DNA from: Planctomycetota bacterium | GTDB lineage: Bacteria; Planctomycetota; Phycisphaerae; WQYP01 | Direction: 5' to 3' | Length of the DNA stretch: 6,050 nt | Assembly: GCA_021852225.1 (NCBI GenBank) | Contig: JAJZOA010000240.1 | Location: 1-6,050, forward strand | Part shown: in pieces, positions 1 through 5,552 of the stretch | Position numbering within the stretch: the stretch's first letter is position 1 | Layout: the number at the start of each line of letters is the position of its first letter | Notes under the pieces: model-generated | What the model saw: only the letters and a program-made list of their open reading frames with translations | What the model was told of the DNA's origin: nothing | Databases searched by the model: none | Program-made: the position numbers and the translations under genes

Positions 1-437
1 GCGCAGACCATACTTTTTACGTTCCTTCATGCGGCTGTCGCGTGTAAGGAACCCGGAATCCTGAAGCGGCTTGTGAAGGGTTGCGTCAAAAAGTGTCAGT
101 GCCCGGCCCAAACCCTGAACAATCGCGCCGGCCTGGCCGGAATAACCGCCGCCCTGAACATTCACAAAAATATCCAGTTTGTCAGTGGCGTTTGCTGTCG
201 CAAGGGGGGCCATTACCGCGGAGCGGTCCTTGCTTCACGAAAGAATTCATCCAGTTTGCGGTCGTTCACCAAAAAAGCGCCCTGTCCGGCAACGATTCTT
301 ACCCGTGCCACGGAACTCTTCCGGCGACCGGTCCCCAGAAAAAAGGTTTTGCCAGCAACCACCACGGTATGTCTGGCGCGGCGAGCTTCAGCTTCAATTG
401 CAAATGCGGATTCTGGTTTTGGGGATGTTTCCGTCAT
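1..437 (-). CDS. rpsI: 30S ribosomal protein S9 (uS9), 3'-partial at window edge and frameshifted
   Basis: S9 is a small-subunit protein whose C-terminal tail reaches the ribosomal P site. Two frames together give one S9. From the ATG at 437 the first runs through [15 protein letters not shown] and [12 protein letters not shown] and then hits a stop at 213. From base 231 the next frame gives a perfect S9 C-terminal half: [53 protein letters not shown]. One base is missing between 232 and 231 (a GCA-AAG junction reads GCAAG). About 11 residues, the usual basic tail, lie beyond base 1. The ATG at 437 is preferred because AAAAGG lies about 8 bases upstream and only a TTG start exists further up (485). 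It follows rplM by about 107 bases, the usual operon order. The identification is certain. Whether the frameshift is real is not; an error in the data is most likely because the gene is normally essential. Confidence 0.93.
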
Positions 438-544
438 GGTTTTAACCTTTTTCTTATCGGCCCATTGGCCAAAACGAACTTCCAATTTTAAATTATTCCC
501 GAACTGTCGGCAGTCCGGATTCTTTCAGCCTGTCCTGTCATGTA

Positions 545-1045
545 TTAAAGTTTCAGGGTCAGGGCTTCCGGCTTCTGTGCTACATGCGGATGGTCGGCAT
601 CTTTGTAGCATTTAAGCTTGCGAAGCATCTGGCCGCCCATAGTGGTTTTTGGAAGCATCCGACGTACCGCCATCCGGAACATTGTGTTTGGATGCTTTTG
701 CGTCATTTCCAGCATGGTTTTGACGCGGCGCCCGCTTGTATAATAGGTGTAATAGTCGTATTCGCGTTGGACGAGCTTGCGACCGCTCACTTTAATTTTG
801 CTGGTGTTGATGACGACGATAAAATCGCCCACATCCACGGTTGGAGTATAAGTCGCTTTATGTTTCCCCATAAGCCGGGTCGCAATCGCGCTGGCCAGGC
901 GGCCGAGTGTCTGGTCCGCGGCATCCACCACAAACCAGCGATTATCCGTATGGCCTACGCGAGCCAGCGTGGTGGTACCGGTTGTGGTTCTAATCCGCAC
1001 GCTGGGGCGGGTGGACTTGGGTTTAGCTGTGGCAACAGTGCTCAT
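545..1045 (-). CDS. rplM: 50S ribosomal protein L13 (uL13)
   Basis: L13 is an early-assembling large-subunit protein that binds 23S rRNA. The 166-residue product shows the family blocks in order: RWFVVDAADQTLGRLASAIA, then LMGKHKATYTP, VDVGDFIVVIN, the KVSGRK segment, the Y-rich YDYYTYYTSGRR, and the C-terminal AVRRMLPKTTMGG with LRKLKCY. It is complete at the C-terminus. About 35 residues, rich in Thr, Arg and Lys, precede the conserved core, more than in the E. coli protein (142 residues). The ATG at 1045 starts MSTVATAKPKS, which looks like a natural disordered r-protein N-terminus but has only a weak ribosome binding site. An in-frame ATG at 1084 (adding MLIQAYVKERNNT) has AAGGG about 8 bases upstream and is a real alternative, giving 179 residues. 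The open frame continues to a GTG at 1255, but that would overlap the promoter. The gene is first in the rplM-rpsI operon. Confidence 0.95.
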   Translation of the reverse strand: MSTVATAKPKSTRPSVRIRTTTGTTTLARVGHTDNRWFVVDAADQTLGRLASAIATRLMGKHKATYTPTVDVGDFIVVINTSKIKVSGRKLVQREYDYYTYYTSGRRVKTMLEMTQKHPNTMFRMAVRRMLPKTTMGGQMLRKLKCYKDADHPHVAQKPEALTLKL

Positions 1046-1090
1046 AGTATTGTTTCGCTCTTTAACGTACGCTTGTATCAACATTCCGCC

Positions 1091-1148
1091 AGCCCTTGCC
1101 CCGCAGGTTCGGTACCTTTCCGGTTGCCGTCCATTAAGGTGAAGGGCT
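1091..1148 (-). promoter_or_regulatory. Possible rplM leader stem that can sequester a ribosome binding site
   Basis: In the leader RNA AGCCCTT (1148 to 1142) is perfectly complementary to AAGGGCT (1097 to 1091), with a 44-base loop between them. The AAGGG half is the best Shine-Dalgarno-like sequence for the ATG at 1084. Pairing would therefore hide that site. In E. coli L13 is known to repress its own operon through the mRNA leader; whether this unrelated leader does the same is inference. A 7-bp match over this distance could also be chance. Confidence 0.3.
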
Positions 1149-1149
1149 A

Positions 1150-1168
1150 TTTCCAGCCAATCTGGAAA
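1150..1168 (-). promoter_or_regulatory. Perfect hairpin at the 5' end of the rplM leader
   Basis: On the minus strand TTTCCAG, a 5-base loop (ATTGG) and CTGGAAA form a perfect 7-bp stem. The predicted transcription start falls at its first base, so the mRNA would begin with this stem-loop. It could stabilise the 5' end, form part of an r-protein binding leader, or act as an operator-like inverted repeat in DNA. No T-tract follows, so it is not an obvious intrinsic terminator. Confidence 0.45.
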
Positions 1169-1175
1169 ACTCTTC

Positions 1176-1203
1176 AATATACGAATTTTGGAAAATTTGT
1201 CAA
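1176..1203 (-). promoter_or_regulatory. Sigma70-type promoter of rplM-rpsI
   Basis: Read on the minus strand, a perfect -35 TTGACA (1203 to 1198) is followed after 16 bases by TATATT (1181 to 1176), five of six matches to the -10 consensus. Initiation is expected near 1168-1170, giving a leader of about 125 bases before the rplM ATG at 1045. The spacer is AT-rich. The site lies in the gap downstream of the lipoprotein gene, so the r-protein pair need not depend on read-through. It is the strongest promoter-like match in the window. Confidence 0.7.
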
Positions 1204-1289
1204 TGGCTGCCGAAGTCGTTTTTCGGGCATTTCGCCAGCGGGCCGGTCTGGGCACACGCCTGCCTGGCCAGGTCCCCGCCTTTATCTGG

Positions 1290-2078
1290 TTATGACCCGG
1301 TTTTCAGTGCCATTCCGCCGGTTGCCGAATGTTTCAGCCAAGCTCGCCAAGGTCCGGGATGTTGGGGGAGGCTTTGGCCAGTGAGCCGGTGCAGAGAATC
1401 CCAAGCCGCCTGCACTACCGCCACATTGCGGTTGTCCAAGGCTTCAATTAACGAACGCAACACCGGTTGGGCGTGATACAGTCCTAGGGCCTGAGCACAA
1501 TACACGCGCACCTGAATGTCGCTGTCGGCGGCCAGACGGTCGCGCAGGGGGGCCACCGCCAAGGGATTTATCACATGAGTCAGCCCCATAGCCGCACACA
1601 TGCGGACAAAGCTGGAAGGATCAGAAAGTCCGGTAATAAGCGTCGGCGCGACCGATGGATCGCCCGATGTTCCCAAAGCCATCAGCGCCTGACCGCGAAC
1701 CATAGGATTAGGCGCAGTGGCCGCCAGTTGATACGCTTTCATATAAGCTTTGTCGTGGCCAAATTTCTGGGTGGAAATATACGCAATCGCCGCCCGCTGT
1801 GCATCCGGATCATCGGAGTTAAACATTTGAGCGGCTTCATAGGTTAACGGCTTTTTGCCGTGGCCGGTTATTTTATCCAGCCAGCTTTGCATGGTGCCAT
1901 TAAAACCTGTTGATTTGCCATTGTCTGAATCTGAACTGCATCCCGCGGAAAAGCCGGCCACCACAAGGCCCAGCAACGCACAACGGATAATGCCGCCGGG
2001 GCGCAGGACTAATTTCTTGTGCCCGGCGGCGCATTTGCGGCCGATGGTTGTGTTGTTGTGCTCGCCGGGATGTATCAT
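1290..2078 (-). CDS. HEAT-repeat lipoprotein, function unknown
   Basis: This is a 262-residue predicted lipoprotein. A long basic N-terminus (residues 1-32) is followed by a hydrophobic segment CALLGLVVAGFSAGC. Its Cys47 fits a lipobox (S-A-G-C) for lipidation and signal peptidase II cleavage. A polar Ser/Asp/Gly linker (48-60) follows. Residues about 87-235 are helical repeats of roughly 31 residues of HEAT/PBS-lyase type, for example VRGQALMALG, VRMCAAMGLT, VRVYCAQALGL and VVQAAWDSLHRLTG. The last repeat ends in an LTG...WRAWL tail, as recalled from repeat lipoproteins of Planctomycetota. No catalytic motif is seen, so a protein-binding scaffold at a membrane is the likely role. The ATG overlaps the murI stop as ATGA, with GGAAAG about 6 bases upstream, so translation is probably coupled to murI. 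Nothing in the protein links it clearly to peptidoglycan beyond this context. Confidence 0.8.
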   Translation of the reverse strand: MIHPGEHNNTTIGRKCAAGHKKLVLRPGGIIRCALLGLVVAGFSAGCSSDSDNGKSTGFNGTMQSWLDKITGHGKKPLTYEAAQMFNSDDPDAQRAAIAYISTQKFGHDKAYMKAYQLAATAPNPMVRGQALMALGTSGDPSVAPTLITGLSDPSSFVRMCAAMGLTHVINPLAVAPLRDRLAADSDIQVRVYCAQALGLYHAQPVLRSLIEALDNRNVAVVQAAWDSLHRLTGQSLPQHPGPWRAWLKHSATGGMALKTGS

Positions 2079-2971
2079 GATTGTCTTTCCATTTCCGGGT
2101 GTTCCGGATGTTCAAGGAGTTCCGGATCCACCCATATGGGGCTGCCGATTGCGCCACCTAGAAAACGGTTGGCCAGGCTTTCAAACCGTTGGCCCTGATC
2201 CGTCACGTAACAGGTCAGCGAACCTGACTGAATTACCGTTCCCGCGGCCGTTTCGGCCGCAGCCATTGTAGCCAGTCGCCGCTTAACTACCAAGGCCGTT
2301 TGATCAGCGGAATCAATTAATTCGGTGTTGCTTCCCATGAATGCGGCCACCGCGTCTTCCAATATCGGATAATGGGTACAGCCCAATATTAAGGCCTGCG
2401 GGCGAAGGGCCTTTAGCGGTGCAAGGTAATCTTCCAGAACGGCCTTCACAATCAGGCTGTTCGCCGCCCGGCCTTCTTCAATCAGTGGCACCAGCAGCGG
2501 GCAGGCACGGCCAGCCACATGTATTCCGCGGTCCAGCCGGGCTATGGCCTGGGTATAGGCTTGGCTGGCAATTGTGGCTTCAGTTGCAATCAGACCGATG
2601 GCGCAATCCCCGGTTGGATGGTTGCGCCGTGCGGCTGCCACTGCCGCGTAGGCTCCGGGTTCAAGAACGCCAATCACCGGAACCGGAAAACATTCCGGTA
2701 GTGTGGCCATGGCGGTGGCGCTGACAGTATTGCACGCAACCACCAGCGCCTTGGGGCGAAACTGCATCAGAAATTGCAGGCATTGCCGGGCAAACAGCAG
2801 CACGGTTCGCGGAGATTTTGTTCCATAGGGCAGCCTCGCCGTGTCGCCAAAGTAAATGATGGATTCCTGAGGCAAATGCCGCCTAAGCGCCCGCACCACG
2901 GTAAGCCCGCCAAGGCCGGAATCAAATACGCCAATCGGGGCCAGGAAATCTGTTGGGCGGTCTTGGGGCAT
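2075..2971 (-). CDS. murI: Glutamate racemase
   Basis: MurI interconverts L- and D-glutamate in the cytoplasm without a cofactor and supplies D-Glu for the peptidoglycan stem peptide. Numbered from the ATG at 2977, the sequence shows GVFDSGLGGLTV (16-27, with Asp19 and Ser20), YFGDTARLPYG (42-52), VACNTVSATA (80-89) with catalytic Cys82, and LGCTHYPIL (198-206) with the second catalytic Cys200 plus Thr201 and His202. Length (298-300 residues) is slightly above the usual 265-285 because of a short acidic C-terminal tail. Two ATGs lie close together. The one at 2971 is preferred because AGGA sits 5 bases upstream of it, whereas the same AGG directly touches the ATG at 2977. The gene overlaps the downstream lipoprotein gene by ATGA and is divergent from aroC. 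All active-site residues are present, so it should be functional. Confidence 0.96.
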   Translation of the reverse strand: MPQDRPTDFLAPIGVFDSGLGGLTVVRALRRHLPQESIIYFGDTARLPYGTKSPRTVLLFARQCLQFLMQFRPKALVVACNTVSATAMATLPECFPVPVIGVLEPGAYAAVAAARRNHPTGDCAIGLIATEATIASQAYTQAIARLDRGIHVAGRACPLLVPLIEEGRAANSLIVKAVLEDYLAPLKALRPQALILGCTHYPILEDAVAAFMGSNTELIDSADQTALVVKRRLATMAAAETAAGTVIQSGSLTCYVTDQGQRFESLANRFLGGAIGSPIWVDPELLEHPEHPEMERQS

Positions 2972-3047
2972 TGGCATCCTGCGGTTGGAGTTCAGGTGAC
3001 TGTTGGGCCGGCTTTAGCATGACCGGCGCAGCCACAATGGCCCGCAT

Positions 3048-3075
3048 ATTATCCGCCAGGCCCGATGCGTGAAAG
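3048..3075 (-). promoter_or_regulatory. Candidate murI promoter
   Basis: On the minus strand GATAAT (3053 to 3048) matches five of six -10 bases. It is preceded after 16 bases by CTTTCA (3075 to 3070), only a half match to -35. It would give a leader of about 70 bases for murI and the lipoprotein gene. The 197-base murI-aroC gap must hold both divergent promoters; this is the best candidate for the murI side, on weak evidence. Confidence 0.3.
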
Positions 3076-3159
3076 CGATCGTTGACGGACTTTGAGTTTT
3101 TTGGAAGCTGAAAGCCGCGATGAATCAGGCCGGGTGATAGCGAAATTTCCCCTGCCGTG

Positions 3160-3165
3160 TAAAAT
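3160..3165 (+). promoter_or_regulatory. Candidate -10 element just upstream of aroC
   Basis: TAAAAT lies 9 bases before the aroC ATG at 3175, with no recognisable -35 at the correct distance and no Shine-Dalgarno sequence before the ATG. If it is used, transcription would start about 3 bases before the ATG and the mRNA would be nearly leaderless. A TTGACG at 3082-3087 has no matching -10 at 16-18 bases and was not used. Confidence 0.25.
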
Positions 3166-3174
3166 ACCGGGTCT

Positions 3175-4338
3175 ATGGCAACGTTAACCTATCGTACCGC
3201 TGGTGAATCCCATGGACCTGCCCTGATCAGCATTATTGAAGGGCTGCCGGCCGGCATGCCATTGGATGTTGATTTTATTAACAGCGAACTGCGCCGCCGG
3301 CAGGGAGGCTATGGCCGTGGCGGACGCCAGCGCATTGAAACAGACACGGTGACTTTTCTTTCCGGCGTGCGGCGGTCCAAGGCAATTGGTTCGCCGCTGG
3401 TGGTGCAAATTGCCAATAAGGACAGCCGCCTGGATGAAACCCCCGCGCTGGTCAAACCGCGTCCCGGTCATGCCGACCTGGCCGGCGCCACCAAATGGCT
3501 GACCACCGATTGTCGCGAAACACTGGAACGCGCCAGTGCGCGGGAAACGGCCAACCGGGTTGCCGTCGGGGCCATTGCCCGCTGCCTGCTGAATCAATTT
3601 CAAATTGATGTGGTTGGCTTTGTGGTGCGGATAGCCGGCGTTACCGCGGACGTTGCGGAAAACAGCAGCCCGCAAGACCTTCGCCAGGCGGCTCTGGAAA
3701 GTGAAGTGTACTGCCCGGATTCCGCCGCGTCGGCCCGTATGATTGAAGCCATAAAAAGCGCTAAAATTGAAGGCGACACCCTTGGCGGAATTGTAGAAAC
3801 CCGTGTGTACGGCTGCCCGATTGGCCTGGGCAGTTGTACCCACTGGGACTGGAAGCTGGACAGCCGCATTGCCGCGGAAGTCATGGGTATTCAGGCCATC
3901 AAGGGTGTGGAAATCGGCATGGGGTTCCGCACGGCCGAACTGCCCGGTTCGCAGGTGCATGATCCTATTCTTTTTGATTCCGCGTTGCGGGCCACCCCGT
4001 GCCTTGGTTTCACGCGGCCCACCAACAATGCCGGCGGCCTGGAAGGCGGCATGACCAACGGCCAGCCCGTGGTGGTGCGAGCCGCCATGAAACCGATCAG
4101 CACGCTGCTGAAAAAAGTAATGCCCAGTGTGAATCTGAACACCAGGGAAGCGGGCAAAGCCGATTACGAACGTTCAGATGTATGCGCCGTTTCCGCCGCC
4201 GGGGTGGTGGTTGAAAATGTGGTGGCTTTTGAAATTGCCCGTGCGATGGTGGAAAAATTCGGTGGCGATTCATTGACCGAAATGCGCAACAATTACGACA
4301 ACTTCCTCGCCGCCGCCCGCAAACTTGGCACACCGTGA
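3175..4338 (+). CDS. aroC: Chorismate synthase
   Basis: AroC converts 5-enolpyruvylshikimate-3-phosphate to chorismate using reduced FMN, the last shared step toward aromatic amino acids, folates and quinones. The product is 387 residues, the long form seen in many Gram-positive and deep-branching bacteria. Visible signatures are TAGESHGPAL near the N-terminus (8-17, with His13), GGYGRGGRQRIETDTV (44-59), RPGHADLAGA (96-105, with His99), RASARETANRVA (119-130), DSRIAAEVMGIQAIKGVEIG (229-248), NNAGGLEGGMTNG (284-296) and the late RSDVCAVSAAGVV block (333-345). Both family histidines that act in catalysis are present. The ATG immediately precedes the conserved ATLTYRTAGESHG start, so the start is secure although no ribosome binding site is visible. 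Alanine codons are mostly GCC, a useful contrast with the next gene. It appears to be a single gene with its own upstream region. Confidence 0.97.
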   Translation: MATLTYRTAGESHGPALISIIEGLPAGMPLDVDFINSELRRRQGGYGRGGRQRIETDTVTFLSGVRRSKAIGSPLVVQIANKDSRLDETPALVKPRPGHADLAGATKWLTTDCRETLERASARETANRVAVGAIARCLLNQFQIDVVGFVVRIAGVTADVAENSSPQDLRQAALESEVYCPDSAASARMIEAIKSAKIEGDTLGGIVETRVYGCPIGLGSCTHWDWKLDSRIAAEVMGIQAIKGVEIGMGFRTAELPGSQVHDPILFDSALRATPCLGFTRPTNNAGGLEGGMTNGQPVVVRAAMKPISTLLKKVMPSVNLNTREAGKADYERSDVCAVSAAGVVVENVVAFEIARAMVEKFGGDSLTEMRNNYDNFLAAARKLGTP

Positions 4339-4349
4339 CCAGAGCAAGG

Positions 4350-4377
4350 GCGGGGGGCACTGGGCCCCAACCCCCGC
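4350..4377 (+). terminator. GC-rich hairpin after aroC, possible terminator without a T-tract
   Basis: GCGGGGG (4350-4356) and CCCCCGC (4371-4377) form a perfect 7-bp GC-only stem around a 14-base loop that itself contains GGGCCC. It begins 11 bases after the aroC stop, where a terminator would be expected. No run of T follows, so classical intrinsic termination is doubtful. It may act as an mRNA 3' stabiliser or with a termination factor. Confidence 0.3.
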
Positions 4378-4406
4378 ATGCCGGGTCAAACTTTTCGGCA
4401 ACCGGT

Positions 4407-4412
4407 TACAAT
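4407..4412 (+). promoter_or_regulatory. Candidate -10 element of the cysteine desulfurase gene
   Basis: TACAAT matches five of six -10 bases and ends 6 bases before the ATG at 4419, so transcription could start at or within a base or two of the A of the ATG. The sequence at the expected -35 position (GGTCAA or GGGTCA) is a poor match. Only a weak GAG is present where a Shine-Dalgarno site would be. The arrangement suggests a leaderless transcript but is not proof. Confidence 0.3.
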
Positions 4413-4418
4413 TGAGAA

Positions 4419-5552
4419 ATGATTTACCTGGATTACAATTCCACCACGCCAGTAGCTCCAGAAGTTTTGGAGGCTATGCTTCCCTATTTCACGGATCAAT
4501 GGGGGAATCCGTCGAGCACGTACCGATTTGGTGCGAAGCTCAAGGGTGTCATTGAGACCGCGCGGGCGCAGGTAGCGGAACTGATCGGCGCATCGCCGCG
4601 GGAGGTTATTTTTATCTCGTGCGGCACCGAAAGCAATAACGCCGCACTGAATGCAGCGCTGGAGGCCAACCCCGGTAAACGGCACATCGTAACTTCGGCG
4701 GTCGAACATTCCTCGGTATTGAACTATTGCAAGGCTATGGAGAAGCGGGATTATCGGGTGACGTATCTGCCAGTCGACCGCGAGGGGCTGCTGAAACTGG
4801 CGGATTTGGAAAACGCGATTGACGAGCAAACAGCGGTGGTATCGCTGATGTGGGCCAACAATGAAACGGGCGTGCTATTCCCGGTTAAAGAAATTGCGGA
4901 AATGTGCCGGTCGCGCGGCGTGCTGTTTCATTGCGATGCCGTGCAGGCGGCGGGCAAGGTAGAAATTGACATGCGGAAAGTACCGGCGGATTACCTTTCT
5001 TTGACCGGCCATAAATTCCATGCACCCAAGGGGGTTGGGGCCTTGTGCGTACGAAAAAAAACACCGTTCTCACCCCTAATTATTGGTGGACACCAGGAAC
5101 GGAACCTGCGCGGGGGAACCGAGTGCGTGCCGTTGATCGTCGGTATGGGTGAAGCTGCGGAACTGGCGAGGCGGCATTTTCCGGACTACGATCAAAAAGT
5201 GCGTCCGCTTCGTGATGCCTTGGAGGATGGTATCTTACAATCATTCCCGAATACGGAGTTGAACGGTCATAAGACCCAACGCGTTGCGAACACTTGCAAT
5301 ATTACATTTCACGGCATTGAATCCGAGGCGTTGGTGATCCTCCTTGACCAAGAGGAAATTTTGGTCTCATCGGGATCGGCGTGCTTGGCGGATTCTGACG
5401 AGCCGTCGCACGTCATCAGTGCGATGAAAAAGGAGATGAAGGCGGCGCGGCAGGCGGTTCGGCTTACGCTTGGTTTGGAGAGCACAGCCCTCGATGTTGA
5501 GAATGTCTTGGCGGCGTTGCAGCGGGCGACCCGGTTGCTCGTGGCTCAATGA
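4419..5552 (+). CDS. Cysteine desulfurase, NifS/IscS family (possible DndA role)
   Basis: This PLP enzyme removes sulfur from L-cysteine as an enzyme-bound persulfide, for Fe-S clusters, tRNA thiolation or DNA phosphorothioation. The 377-residue product is full length for the family. Visible blocks: LDYNSTTPVAPEVLEAM (4-20), GNPSSTYRFG (29-38), CGTESNNAAL (68-77), VEHSSVLN with His97, WANNETG (145-151), HCDAVQAAGK with Asp173 and Gln176, SLTGHKFHAPKGVGAL with the Schiff-base Lys199, GGHQERNLRGGTE, and the active-site loop SSGSACLADSDEPSHVI with Cys322. The long loop and EPSHV segment place it in the NifS/IscS group rather than SufS. The residues after Cys (LADSD) and the late VRLTLG (usually RFSLG) are slightly unusual. 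Alanine codons are 26 GCG of 42, unlike aroC, which suggests a different origin. It ends tail-to-tail with the right-edge gene. The partner pathway is not settled: Dnd-type DNA sulfuration is possible, general Fe-S or tRNA sulfur supply is the alternative. Confidence 0.92.
   Translation: MIYLDYNSTTPVAPEVLEAMLPYFTDQWGNPSSTYRFGAKLKGVIETARAQVAELIGASPREVIFISCGTESNNAALNAALEANPGKRHIVTSAVEHSSVLNYCKAMEKRDYRVTYLPVDREGLLKLADLENAIDEQTAVVSLMWANNETGVLFPVKEIAEMCRSRGVLFHCDAVQAAGKVEIDMRKVPADYLSLTGHKFHAPKGVGALCVRKKTPFSPLIIGGHQERNLRGGTECVPLIVGMGEAAELARRHFPDYDQKVRPLRDALEDGILQSFPNTELNGHKTQRVANTCNITFHGIESEALVILLDQEEILVSSGSACLADSDEPSHVISAMKKEMKAARQAVRLTLGLESTALDVENVLAALQRATRLLVAQ

Noticed and set aside
438..485. 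Extension of S9 to a TTG start at 485
   Set aside because: The codon is TTG with no ribosome binding site, while the ATG at 437 has AAAAGG at a good distance.
1210..1226. CCGAA/TTCGG inverted repeat just upstream of the rplM promoter, as a terminator of the lipoprotein transcript
   Set aside because: The stem is only 5 bp and no T-tract follows on the minus strand, so it is too weak to call.
1046..1255. Extension of L13 to a GTG start at 1255 (236 residues)
   Set aside because: The added residues do not resemble L13 and the segment contains the -35/-10 promoter and leader, so it would have to be untranscribed at its own start.
584..1384. A 266-codon plus-strand open frame across rplM and its upstream region
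   Set aside because: It runs opposite to rplM and through the promoter region, and its protein has no recognisable motif. It is a shadow of the L13 frame.
1855..2271. Plus-strand open frame spanning the murI-lipoprotein junction
   Set aside because: Both strands cannot be read as typical proteins here, and the minus-strand genes carry strong family motifs (murI) or a lipobox plus repeats.
2922..3047. A 41-codon minus-strand frame starting at an ATG at 3047 and overlapping the murI start, a possible leader peptide
   Set aside because: No ribosome binding site of note, no run of regulatory codons, and proline-rich composition consistent with chance. It was not counted as a gene.
2978..3174. 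CRISPR repeats, tRNA or attachment site in the murI-aroC gap
   Set aside because: No repeated unit, no cloverleaf and no direct repeat could be seen; the gap is best explained by two divergent promoters.
3184..3960. A 258-codon open frame antisense to aroC, and shorter ones in the same area
   Set aside because: It lies wholly inside the clear aroC gene. Its translation has no recognisable family features, and long antisense frames are expected when the third codon position is GC-rich.
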